DNA of 64,000 nucleotides. Source: Hymenobacter nivis (lineage in GTDB: Bacteria; Bacteroidota; Bacteroidia; Cytophagales; Hymenobacteraceae). The stretch covers positions 186,001 to 250,000 of the forward strand of contig NZ_RCYZ01000005.1 in the NCBI RefSeq assembly GCF_006439025.1. The letters are read 5' to 3'. The notes below the pieces were generated by a model, which saw only the letters and a program-made list of their open reading frames with translations, was not told the DNA's origin and did no database searches. Positions within the stretch are counted from its first letter, which is position 1, and each line of letters begins with the position of its first letter. A program made the position numbers and the translations under genes. Shown here one piece after another: positions 8,657 to 15,862 of this stretch.

Positions 8657-9058
8657 TTACCGGGAGAGCGAATTGGCGGCTTTGCGCAGCAGCGTGCCCA
8701 AGTTGCCGAGGGGCCCGGCGTAGTTGCCGGGGGCCGTTTCGGCCACCTTAATGGTTTCGGCGCTGAGGCTGGCCAGCAGCTCGGCTACCTCGTGCGAGGC
8801 GGCGTTGGGGCTGCTCAGCAGCTCGCCGAGCTGGCTCAGCTCCTGGGTGATTTTGGCCAGGCCGGGGCGGTCGGAGGCGGCCAGTACGGCGGCCCAGCGC
8901 TCAATCTCGGCGCTGCCGGGGCCGTCGGCCTTGGCGGGCAGGCCTTGGCCGAGCAGGGCGAGGGTGTCGTCGAGCAGGGCGGTGGCCTGCTGGTCGCTCA
9001 CGGCCAGGGGTTGGGTGGGCTGAGCGGCGTTGGACGGGGTGGCGGCGGTGGAATCCAT
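8657..9058 (-). CDS. Small helical protein of unknown function
   Basis: This 133-residue protein is predicted by eye to be almost fully helical, rich in Ala and Leu. A polar N-terminus (MDSTAATPSNAAQPTQ) is followed by repeated helices (TALLDDTLALLGQGL, LAKITQELSQLGELL, AELLASLSAETIKVAE) and a basic tail. It has no signal peptide. I know no family. It is followed by hairpins at 8606-8646 and 8527-8581, so it appears to be its own transcript. Confidence 0.6.
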   Translation of the reverse strand: MDSTAATPSNAAQPTQPLAVSDQQATALLDDTLALLGQGLPAKADGPGSAEIERWAAVLAASDRPGLAKITQELSQLGELLSSPNAASHEVAELLASLSAETIKVAETAPGNYAGPLGNLGTLLRKAANSLSR

Positions 9059-9214
9059 AGGGCGGGCGGTTTGGAGAGATTATGTAGCGGGCTATACTTG
9101 CCGGCCGCCTAAAAAGTTGAAAAAAGGCCATCCGGGGGCCCTACCGTTGGGTTACCTTTTGGCAGCACAGGCAATTAATGGCCGTATTCTCACCTCACTT
9201 TCATTCAACAGATC

Positions 9215-9646
9215 ATGCAAGTTTCCTTCAAAACCCTGATTGCCGCCGTGGCCGTAGCCCTGACCGCCACCGCTTGCAGCACCGAAACCACCAAAACCAC
9301 CGAGCAAACCCCCGAGGGTGCCACGACGACGACCTCCACCAGCGTGGAGCCTTCGGCCGATGTGAACGCCGCCGCCGATAACGCCGGTGCCAAAATGGAC
9401 GCCGCTGGCAACAAAATCGACGCCAAAATGGAAGAGGCTGGCGCTAAAATGGACGCCGCTGGCGACAAGATGGAAGCCAAGATGGACGCCGCCGGCAACA
9501 AAATCGACGAGAAAGCCGCCGAAGCCAAAGCCAACACCAAGGAGGCCCTGGACAAAGCCGGCAACCGCATGGACGCCATGGGTGACGCCGCCGCCAAGTC
9601 GGCCCGCGAAACCAAAGCCAACATGAAGCAGAGCATGAACAACTAA
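9215..9646 (+). CDS. Repeat-containing lipoprotein (LEA/apolipoprotein-like helix)
   Basis: This 143-residue protein has a lipoprotein signal (lipobox-like TATAC, Cys21) and a Thr-rich spacer. From about residue 50 there is an amphipathic helix built of near-identical units AGxKMDAAGxKID and KMEAKMDAAG, with a period of about 11. Such Ala/Lys/Asp repeats are typical of LEA-like or apolipoprotein-like stress proteins, but no function can be assigned. The repeats are also visible in the DNA (for example AAAATGGACGCCGCTGGC variants at about 9393-9500), so copy number could change by slippage. A strong terminator follows at 9671-9706. Confidence 0.75.
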   Translation: MQVSFKTLIAAVAVALTATACSTETTKTTEQTPEGATTTTSTSVEPSADVNAAADNAGAKMDAAGNKIDAKMEEAGAKMDAAGDKMEAKMDAAGNKIDEKAAEAKANTKEALDKAGNRMDAMGDAAAKSARETKANMKQSMNN

Positions 9647-9670
9647 GCAACCGGCTCGCGCCGCTGCGCC

Positions 9671-9706
9671 AAAAGCCTGGGCCCCCGTGGGGCCCAGGCT
9701 TTTTTT
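9671..9706 (+). terminator. Rho-independent terminator
   Basis: The stem AAAAGCCTGGGCCCC pairs with GGGGCCCAGGCTTTT around a 3-base loop, followed by further T residues. It ends the repeat lipoprotein gene. Confidence 0.9.
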
Positions 9707-9764
9707 GTGGGCAATATTTTTGGATGAGTGAGCCTGCGCGGGGCCCTAAATCCATAGTGCATTA

Positions 9765-9835
9765 GTAATCAGGCAATCAAAAGGCGGTTATGCTGCGCTT
9801 GTCGAAGCATAACCGCCTTTTGATTGCCTGATTAC
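9765..9835. repeat. Perfect 30-bp intergenic hairpin (REP-like)
   Basis: Left arm 9765-9794 and right arm 9806-9835 are perfect reverse complements, separated by the 11-base loop GCGCTTGTCGA. The apex reads TGCTGCGCTTGTCGAAGCA, a core that recurs at 9985-10014 (inverted, two changes) and in similar form at 45992-46104. It is the first element of a hairpin cluster filling 9765-10014. Confidence 0.85.
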
Positions 9836-9851
9836 TTACAGCAGGTTAGGG

Positions 9852-9959
9852 GTTAGCGTACGGTAGGGGCGGGGCTTGTCCCCGCCCGTCGTAGAACGAA
9901 ACCGCTGGAGCGGCGCAACCGGCGGGCGGGGGCAAGCCCCGCTCCTACCGTACGCTAAC
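9852..9959. repeat. 37-bp inverted repeat with wobble pairs
   Basis: Left arm 9852-9888 and right arm 9923-9959 match over 37 bases with two differences, and both differences still allow G-U pairing in RNA. The arms hold GTTAGCGTACGGTAGGGGC and its complement. The loop of 34 bases has a smaller stem of its own (CCGCTGGAGCGG). It may be an independent mobile hairpin family nested in the cluster. Confidence 0.8.
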
Positions 9960-9984
9960 GCCGGAACCGCTCCAAGCGGCAGAG

Positions 9985-10014
9985 ATGCTTCGACAGGCGC
10001 AGCATGACCGCCTT
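9985..10014. repeat. Inverted partial copy of the REP-like core
   Basis: These 30 bases are the reverse complement of 9781-9810 except for two positions. The three elements therefore form a nested structure from 9781 to 10014 with the 37-bp repeat inside it. No reading frame is present in 9711-10041. Confidence 0.75.
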
Positions 10015-10041
10015 CCCACTCGTTTACTTTTGGCTTAGCAC

Positions 10042-11577
10042 TCAGCTGGTGGCTACCTCCAGCAGCACCTCGTAGTAGGGGCGGCCCAGCATGCGGGCGC
10101 GCAGCCAGGCATAAAAGCTCTGGACTTGCAGGTCTTCGCGCTCGATGGGCCAGAACTCGGGCATCTGGGCCACTTTTTGGGCGAAGGCGGGGCGCTGGGC
10201 CACGGCGGGGTCTTCGAGAATTTCGTGCACCAAGGCCAGGTAGCTGAGCGCGTAGCGGTAGGGGCCCCCGGCCGCCGGGGCCCCATCCGGCCCGGCCGGA
10301 AACCGCTCGCGCAGGCCGCGGTCAATGGCCCGCAGGCGGAGCAGCGCCACATCGGCCGCGCCCAGCTCGAACTGGATGAGCAGTTCCCCGAGGTTGCGGT
10401 GCAGCAGCCACTCCAGGCCCAGGTGCTGCTCCAGCCAGTGGTCGGTGCGGCCCAGGCGCAGCAGTACGTGGTTGGCTTTCTGGAACTTGCCTTCGGCGAA
10501 GTAGTGAAACGTGAGCTGGAGCCGGGCCGTGAGGGCGGCCAGCTCGGGCAGGGCCGGCGCGGCGCGCAGGGCCCCTTCGAGCAGGGCAATGCTTTCGGCG
10601 TTGCGCCGCAAAAAGGCGTAGTTGGCCGCCAGCAAAAACGTGAACCGGGGCCCAAACTCGGCCAGCGGCCGGCCGCCGGCGGCCAGCACGGCCCGCCCCT
10701 GCTCGAGGTACGCCACCGATGCGGCAAACTGCCGCGTGCGGTACAGCGCGTGGGCCAGCATGTAGAGCAGCCGCAGCTGGTAGCCGCGCTGGGCCGGCGC
10801 GAAGCCGTGGCGGCGCGCCATCAGCCCGTAGCAGCGCTCGGCGAAGGGCGCGAACGAGGCAAAATCGCGCCGCACCAGCATGGCGCTGCGCGCAATGCTC
10901 AGCAGCCGGCACAGCAGCGAGGGCGAGCGGGCGAAGGCTTCCTGCAAGTCGTACTCGGCCAGGATTTCCTGCACAATGGCGTCGAAGGCGGCGGCCGGGC
11001 GGCCCTGGGTGCGGGCCTCGCGCAAGCGGTGGCGCAGCAGGCTGTCGGCAATGTTGGCGCGCTCCTCCTCGTCGGCGGCTTTCTTGTTGGCGTGGCGGCG
11101 GCGCAGCACCTCGGGCAGGGGCTCGGCGTGGGGCGTGCCGGCGTGCTGGATTTGCAGGTTGTACACCGCGTTCAAGGCCTCGTATTGCTCGTGGTCGCGG
11201 GCCTGCTTTTCGGCCTTGCGCAGCGTGGCCCAGGCCAGGCGCGGCACGCCGGCCCCAAACAGGTACTGGGCCAGGGTGAGGTGGCCGCGCACGGCAGCAG
11301 CGGCCGTGGCGTCGTGCTGGCGCTGGCGCAGCACCAGAAAATCGGTGAGGTGCAGCAGCAGGCGCTTGCGCACGGCGTAGTAAGCCACGGCGTTGGGCGC
11401 GGCCGGGTAAAGGCGCGCCACCAGGGCGGCGGGGGCCAGGGCGGGGCCCGTGAGCAGCTCGTACAGGCGCACGTCTTGCCGGCCGGCCACCCGCTGGCGC
11501 TGGCGCAGCAGGAAGCGCGCGAACTCGGTGCGGTCGTCGGGGCTGAGGGTGAGCAGGGCAGTACGGAGGTCGTCCAT
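10042..11577 (-). CDS. Helical-repeat (TPR-like) protein of unknown function
   Basis: This 511-residue cytoplasmic protein is built almost entirely of Ala/Leu/Arg-rich helices, such as RTALLTLSPDDRTEFARFL near the start and LLYMLAHALYRTRQFAASVA, FLLAANYAFLRRNAESIALL and LTFHYFAEGKFQKANHVLL further on. The pattern of paired helices with Ala/Gly/Tyr at fixed places resembles TPR or similar solenoid repeats. I see no catalytic motif and no signal peptide. The ATG at 11577 gives MDDLRTALL; another in-frame ATG lies three codons upstream. It faces the hairpin cluster at 9765-10014, which lies just past its stop and may end its transcript. Confidence 0.65.
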   Translation of the reverse strand: MDDLRTALLTLSPDDRTEFARFLLRQRQRVAGRQDVRLYELLTGPALAPAALVARLYPAAPNAVAYYAVRKRLLLHLTDFLVLRQRQHDATAAAAVRGHLTLAQYLFGAGVPRLAWATLRKAEKQARDHEQYEALNAVYNLQIQHAGTPHAEPLPEVLRRRHANKKAADEEERANIADSLLRHRLREARTQGRPAAAFDAIVQEILAEYDLQEAFARSPSLLCRLLSIARSAMLVRRDFASFAPFAERCYGLMARRHGFAPAQRGYQLRLLYMLAHALYRTRQFAASVAYLEQGRAVLAAGGRPLAEFGPRFTFLLAANYAFLRRNAESIALLEGALRAAPALPELAALTARLQLTFHYFAEGKFQKANHVLLRLGRTDHWLEQHLGLEWLLHRNLGELLIQFELGAADVALLRLRAIDRGLRERFPAGPDGAPAAGGPYRYALSYLALVHEILEDPAVAQRPAFAQKVAQMPEFWPIEREDLQVQSFYAWLRARMLGRPYYEVLLEVATS

Positions 11578-11799
11578 GGGCCACAAAGGAAGCGGAAAAC
11601 CGGGCCTGATTTTACCGGGGTCCTAGAATATAGTGGTTTACCCAAATGTCGGATATCATTTGTTTAACTCACTGATAATCATGGGATATTTCATCCCCAA
11701 TTATCTGGTGCAAAAGTCCGACGACCTGATTTTTTGGTGAACGGTGCGAGCCCGGGGGCCCCACACCTTTGGGCTACCTCTTCACCTAATTCTTTTCCC

Positions 11800-12612
11800 A
11801 TGTCGCTCCGTCTACTTTTCCTGGCCCTGGCCCTGCTACTCGCCGCCGGCCGGGCCCGCGCCCAAGACCTGCTCACCAAGCGCAACGGCGACGAGGTGCA
11901 GGTGAAAGTGCTGGAAATCACACCTTCGGAAGTAAAGTTCCGGCGCACCGACAACCCCGACGGCCCGCTCATCAGCGTGTACAAGTCCGAGGTGTTCATG
12001 ATTCGCTACGCCAACGGGGCCCGCGAAGTGTTTGGGGCCCCTGGGGCTGCCGCGCCCCCCGCGGCGCCGTACCTGGCCCGGCCCACTCCCGCCCCAGCCC
12101 CAGCCCCAGCCCCGGCCCCGGCCCCCACCCCGCACACGGGCCCCGACGTGCCCGGCGACGTAGTGTTTCTCGAGGAGGACGTGCGCCTTAGCGGCCCGCG
12201 CATTGGCTTCACCGTGCTCACGGCGGGGCCCCTGGCGCGCGGCCGGCAGGAAGCGGGCTTCAACAACCTCAACCCCTTCCTCACGCAGTTTGGGTGGCAG
12301 TTCGAGCGGCGCTTGTTCCGGCTGCCCAGCGGCGTGAGCGGCCTGGCCGAATTCGTGCCGCTGGTGGGCGGGCTGGAGCAGAACAAGTTCATTCCCAGCA
12401 TTAACCTGATGCTGGGCATCCGGGGCCCCAAGGGCTTCGAGTTCGGGCTGGGGCCCAACCTGACGCCCCTCGGGGCCAACGTGGCGCTGGCGCTGGGCAC
12501 GTCGTTTCGCAGTAAGAGCGGCCTCAACTTCCCCGTCAACCTAGCCGTGGTGCCCGGCAACGGCGGGGCCCGCATCAGCCTGCTGGTGGGCTTCAATGCG
12601 CGCCACCGGTAG
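11800..12612 (+). CDS. Secreted protein with N-terminal repeat-type envelope domain
   Basis: This 270-residue protein has a signal peptide (MSLRLLFLALALLLAAGRARAQ). Its N-terminal domain of about 55 residues, NGDEVQVKVLEITPSEVKFR then MIRYANGAREVF, is common in Bacteroidota surface proteins of unknown role. A Pro/Ala linker follows, then a C-terminal part of about 150 residues with Gly/Asn-rich beta-like strands (FTVLTAGPLARG, NLMLGIRGPKGFEFGLG) that could form a small outer-membrane barrel. The N-terminal domain is shared with the next gene (12654-13286), so the two are paralogues in tandem. The internal ATG at 11800 is chosen because it starts the signal peptide. Confidence 0.7.
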   Translation: MSLRLLFLALALLLAAGRARAQDLLTKRNGDEVQVKVLEITPSEVKFRRTDNPDGPLISVYKSEVFMIRYANGAREVFGAPGAAAPPAAPYLARPTPAPAPAPAPAPAPTPHTGPDVPGDVVFLEEDVRLSGPRIGFTVLTAGPLARGRQEAGFNNLNPFLTQFGWQFERRLFRLPSGVSGLAEFVPLVGGLEQNKFIPSINLMLGIRGPKGFEFGLGPNLTPLGANVALALGTSFRSKSGLNFPVNLAVVPGNGGARISLLVGFNARHR

Positions 12613-12653
12613 CATCCAAATTATTGAACATCAATTTTTTGATCAATAAAAAC

Positions 12654-13286
12654 ATGCAAAAGCTCTTGTTGCTACTCGTGCTGGTGGGGGCCCTGCGGCC
12701 CGCCCGCGCCCAAACCCCGGCCGCCCCGGGGCCCGACACCATTTTGCGCCGCGACGGGCAGGAAATCCAGGGCCGCGTGGTGGTCCTCACGCCCACCGAA
12801 CTGCGCTACCTGCCCGCCGCCCCGGCCCCGCCCGACACGCTGGCGCTGCCCGTGGCCGAGGTGTTCCTCATCCGCTACGCCAACGGCACCCGCGAAGTGC
12901 TGCCCCCCGCGCCGGCCGCTGGGGCCCCCGCCGACCCGCTGGCGGGCCTCGGCACCCGCCAGCGCGACTCGCTGGGCCGCCGCGACGCGGCCACGCACTA
13001 CCGCACCCCGGGGGCTTTTTGGGGCGCGGCGGGAGCGGCGTTCGGGGCCAGCCCGGTTTATGGCATTGCGGTGCCCATCGTTCTCAGTGCCAAGCCGGTG
13101 AAGCCGGTTAACTTCCAAGCCCCCGACCAAACCCTGCTTCTTGATCCCAGCTACCAGCACGGCTACCAGCAGCAGGCCAACAGCACCAAGCGCAAGCAGG
13201 CCTGGGCCGGCTACGCCACCGGCACCGGGGCCTGGGCAGTGCTTTTTGGGGCGCTACTCATCGCAGTTGCCAGCAGCTGGCACTAG
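12654..13286 (+). CDS. Secreted protein, paralogue of the preceding gene
   Basis: This 210-residue protein has a signal peptide (MQKLLLLLVLVGALRPARAQ) and an N-terminal domain related to that of the preceding gene (RRDGQEIQGRVVVLTPTELRY, then VFLIRYANGTREV). The C-terminal half is different: it has one probable membrane segment near the end (WAVLFGALLIAVASSW) and an earlier hydrophobic stretch (FWGAAGAAFGASPVYGIAVP). The ATG at 12654 starts a clean signal sequence. It follows the previous gene by 41 bases and is probably co-transcribed. Function unknown. Confidence 0.65.
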   Translation: MQKLLLLLVLVGALRPARAQTPAAPGPDTILRRDGQEIQGRVVVLTPTELRYLPAAPAPPDTLALPVAEVFLIRYANGTREVLPPAPAAGAPADPLAGLGTRQRDSLGRRDAATHYRTPGAFWGAAGAAFGASPVYGIAVPIVLSAKPVKPVNFQAPDQTLLLDPSYQHGYQQQANSTKRKQAWAGYATGTGAWAVLFGALLIAVASSWH

Positions 13287-13349
13287 CGGGGCCGCGCCGC
13301 CCCCCTCCCACAGCTTCGCTTAACCAGCTGCCAACTGCTCATCTCCATT

Positions 13350-13679
13350 ATGAAAACCAAATCCTTACTGTTCGTTTGCGGGGCTCTACTCACCGGCTGC
13401 ACGGTGTATGCGCCCATGCAGCCGACCGTGGCCACCCTCAGCCGGGCGGGGCAGCTGGAAACGAGCGCCTCCGTGCAGCTGAGCGGGCGGGTGGAGGCCG
13501 GGGCCCTGTATTCGCCGCTTGCGCACGTGCTGGTGGCGGGCAGCGGCACGTACCGGCCGCACCTGAGCGGCGGCGATTCCACGTTTTTCAGCACCCGGCA
13601 GTGGGAGGCGGGCGCCGGCACGTACTACCCAGTGCTGGGGCGAGCGGATGCCAGCTCCGCCGGCAAGCGCGCCGAGTAG
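13350..13679 (+). CDS. Short lipoprotein, probably truncated at its 3' end
   Basis: This 109-residue protein has a lipobox (LLTGC, Cys17) and the sequence TVYAPMQPTVATLSRAGQLE, then VQLSGRVEAGALYSPLAHV. From memory, this is the start of larger (about 200-residue) Cytophagales lipoproteins with repeated beta strands. Here the frame ends soon after AGTYYPVLGR with an unrelated tail (ADASSAGKRAE), so about half of the usual protein is missing. Neither of the other two forward frames continues the family. It may be a decaying copy or a short functional form. Confidence 0.55.
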   Translation: MKTKSLLFVCGALLTGCTVYAPMQPTVATLSRAGQLETSASVQLSGRVEAGALYSPLAHVLVAGSGTYRPHLSGGDSTFFSTRQWEAGAGTYYPVLGRADASSAGKRAE

Positions 13680-13819
13680 CCGCCCGGAGCCCCGGGGCCC
13701 AACAAAATTCTGGCTTCCGCCCGGCCCCCGCTAACCAAACCCAAAGCGCGGCCGTACAACTCTCACAACCTTCCTTCCCACCCCAAGTCCTTTTTTTTAC
13801 CTTCAAAATATTCCCCGTC

Positions 13820-14254
13820 ATGGACGTTAACAGCAATAAAATCAACGACAGCACCGAATTGCAAGGCCGCGGCAACTGGAACCAGCTGAAAGGCGAAGCC
13901 AAGCAGAAATGGGCCGGCCTCACCGACGACGACCTGACCTACGCCGATGGCAAGCAGGACGAGTGGTTTGGCAAGCTTCAGGAGAAAACCGGCAGCACGA
14001 TTGACGAAATCAAGAACTGGTTTAACGAAAAAACCAGCGACGCCGACACCCAGGCCAGCGTGAAAAGCACCGAGTACCAGGCCCGCGGCGACTGGAACCA
14101 GATCAAAGGCGAAGCCAAGCAGAAGTGGGGCAACCTCACCGACGACGACCTGACCTACGAAGAAGGCAAGCAGGACGAGTGGTTCGGCCAGCTTCAGGAG
14201 AAGACGGGCCACGCCATCGACGATATCAAGGAGTGGTTCCACAAAACCTTCTAG
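13820..14254 (+). CDS. Tandem CsbD-domain stress protein
   Basis: This 144-residue acidic protein is made of two CsbD-like units (about 12-65 and 83-140), each with the signature GxWNQxKGEAKQKW, LTDDDLTY and GKQDEWFGxLQEKTG. CsbD proteins are small, abundant, disordered-to-helical general-stress proteins of unknown mechanism, normally with one domain; here the domain is duplicated and the two copies are also close at DNA level. The ATG at 13820 begins MDVNSNKINDSTELQG; the open frame upstream of it is an out-of-frame shadow of the lipoprotein gene. A terminator follows at 14283-14322. Confidence 0.85.
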   Translation: MDVNSNKINDSTELQGRGNWNQLKGEAKQKWAGLTDDDLTYADGKQDEWFGKLQEKTGSTIDEIKNWFNEKTSDADTQASVKSTEYQARGDWNQIKGEAKQKWGNLTDDDLTYEEGKQDEWFGQLQEKTGHAIDDIKEWFHKTF

Positions 14255-14282
14255 GTTAATTTAAGTCCTTCCTTTTCCATTG

Positions 14283-14322
14283 AAAGTGCCTCTTCCGTTT
14301 CGCGGGAGGGGCGCTTTTTTTT
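14283..14322 (+). terminator. Rho-independent terminator after the CsbD gene
   Basis: The stem AAAGTGCCTCTTCC (14283-14296) pairs with GGGAGGGGCGCTTT (14304-14317), two positions pairing as wobbles, and is followed by a T-run. Confidence 0.8.
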
Positions 14323-14333
14323 AGCCCGCTGCC

Positions 14334-14945
14334 ATGCGCTACGTTTCCCTCGACCTCGAAACCAGCGGCTCCGACCCGCTGCGCCACCAAGTGCTGGAGC
14401 TGGCCGTGGCCATCGAAGACACCAAGCGCCTGCGCCCGCTGGAGGAGCTGCCCACCTTCCGCCGCTTGCTGGTGCACCCCGAAATAGTGGGCACCCCGGG
14501 GGCCCTGGTGCTGAACGCGCGCCTGCTGGCTGAACTGGCCGACCCCGCCCTGGGGCCCCCGGCCGAGCGCTGCACGCCCGCCGAGGTGCTGCCCCAGCTG
14601 CGCGAGTTTCTGGTGGCCCAGGGCTTCCGGCCCGACCCCAAGGACCGGGTGCGCTTCATCTTGGCGGGCAAAAACGTGGCCGTGTTCGACCTGTTGTTTT
14701 TGCAGCAATTGCCGGGTTGGGGCACCATCATCAAGTCGGAACCGGCCACCATCGACCCCGCCCTACTGTACCTCAACTGGCGCAAGGACAGCCGCTTGCC
14801 CAGCATGGCCATTGCCAAGGCCCGGGCTCAATTCGACGACACCACCGTGGCCCACGAGGCCCTGGCCGACGCCCTGGACGTGGTGCGCTTGCTGCGCCCA
14901 TTCTACGAATTTGCGGTGTACAAGCGGGTGCGCGGCGAGGAATAG
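14334..14945 (+). CDS. DEDDh-type 3'-5' exonuclease
   Basis: This 203-residue protein has all acidic motifs of the DEDDh exonuclease fold: Exo I at SLDLETSG (Asp7, Glu9), Exo II at NVAVFDLLFL (Asp119), and Exo III at AHEALADALDVV (His174, Asp179). Such enzymes remove nucleotides from 3' ends of DNA or RNA (DnaQ, RNase T, oligoribonuclease). It lacks the length and extra domains of a polymerase subunit, so a stand-alone exonuclease is most likely; its substrate cannot be told from sequence. The gene starts 12 bases after the CsbD terminator. Confidence 0.8.
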   Translation: MRYVSLDLETSGSDPLRHQVLELAVAIEDTKRLRPLEELPTFRRLLVHPEIVGTPGALVLNARLLAELADPALGPPAERCTPAEVLPQLREFLVAQGFRPDPKDRVRFILAGKNVAVFDLLFLQQLPGWGTIIKSEPATIDPALLYLNWRKDSRLPSMAIAKARAQFDDTTVAHEALADALDVVRLLRPFYEFAVYKRVRGEE

Positions 14946-14965
14946 GGCCCCAGCGGGCGACGCAC

Positions 14966-14973
14966 TACTTTTG
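14966..14973 (+). promoter_or_regulatory. -7 element upstream of the sigma-factor operon
   Basis: TACTTTTG matches TAnnTTTG and lies about 125 bases upstream of the chosen sigma-factor start (about 60 upstream of the alternative ATG). No -33 TTTG is visible in the GC-rich sequence before it. Confidence 0.45.
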
Positions 14974-15097
14974 ACGCCCGCCGCCCGCTGGGCCGTGCGG
15001 CAGCCAACGAGTTGCGGAGCCAGCGGTTAATGTTGTGGAAATTTCCGGGCGCCGGAGCCGCTGCCCGGAGCCGCGCCTTTGCTCACCGTTCCCCACC

Positions 15098-15685
15098 GTG
15101 CCCCCCATCACCGAAGAAGCCGCCGCGCAGCTCTGGGACGCCTTCCGCGGCGGTGAGGCCCGGGCGCTGGCGGCGCTCTTCGAGGCGTACTACGACCCGC
15201 TGTACGCCTACGGCCGCAAGCTGAGCGGCGACGAGGAGCTGGTGAAGGACTGCATCCAGAACCTGTTTCAGCAGCTGTGGCGGCGGCGGGCGGGCCTGCG
15301 CGCCGTGCTGGTGGTAAAGGCGTACTTGTTCAAGGCCTTCCGCCACCACTTGGCCGACGAAACCGAGCGGCTCCGGCGGCAGCACGCCCTGCCCACCGAT
15401 GCGGATATGTTTGAAGTGACCTACTCGCACGAAGAATTTCTCATCGCCGAGCAGCACGACGCCGAGCAGCGCGCCCGCCTGCTGGGGGCCCTAAATCAAC
15501 TCTCGAAGCGCCAGCGCGAGGCACTGTACCTCAAGTTTTTCGACGGCTTCTCCTACGAGCGCATTGCCGAGGTGATGGTACTCAACACGCAGTCGGTGCG
15601 CAACCTGGTATTCAACGCTTTGAAGGCCCTGCGGCAGGTACTGCTGACGGCCCTGGCGCTGCTGTGCCTGCTGGATGCGGGCTAA
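15098..15685 (+). CDS. ECF RNA polymerase sigma factor (FecI-like)
   Basis: This protein of about 195 residues has region 2 (LFEAYYDPLYAYGRKLSGDE, then VKDCIQNLFQQLW) and region 4 (LSKRQREALYLKFFDGFSYE, then RIAEVM and QSVRNLVFNALKALR), separated by a linker. It starts the FecI-FecR-SusC-SusD order, in which the sigma factor is held by the FecR-like protein until the outer-membrane receptor signals substrate. I chose the GTG at 15098 (protein begins MPPITEEAAAQLWDAF); an in-frame ATG at 15035 would add 21 atypical residues. Its own locus is the most likely target. Confidence 0.88.
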   Translation: MPPITEEAAAQLWDAFRGGEARALAALFEAYYDPLYAYGRKLSGDEELVKDCIQNLFQQLWRRRAGLRAVLVVKAYLFKAFRHHLADETERLRRQHALPTDADMFEVTYSHEEFLIAEQHDAEQRARLLGALNQLSKRQREALYLKFFDGFSYERIAEVMVLNTQSVRNLVFNALKALRQVLLTALALLCLLDAG

Positions 15686-15862
15686 AAATGACGCGCCAGG
15701 GGCCCCAGGTTAGCCTTTTGTGGGTAGCGGAAAAATTATTTTTTGGCTGGGATGAGTATAAAATCCATCGGCGGCCGTGGTGCTTGCAAACGGGGGTGCT
15801 GCGGCTCGGCGCCGCTGCGCCCGGCCCGGTTAGGGCTCCCACGTTTTGCCCGCTCCTCGCTT

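Noticed and set aside
9393..9520. Possible CRISPR-like repeats
   Set aside because: The repeats are in frame within the lipoprotein gene, have no spacers of constant length, and no cas gene is present.
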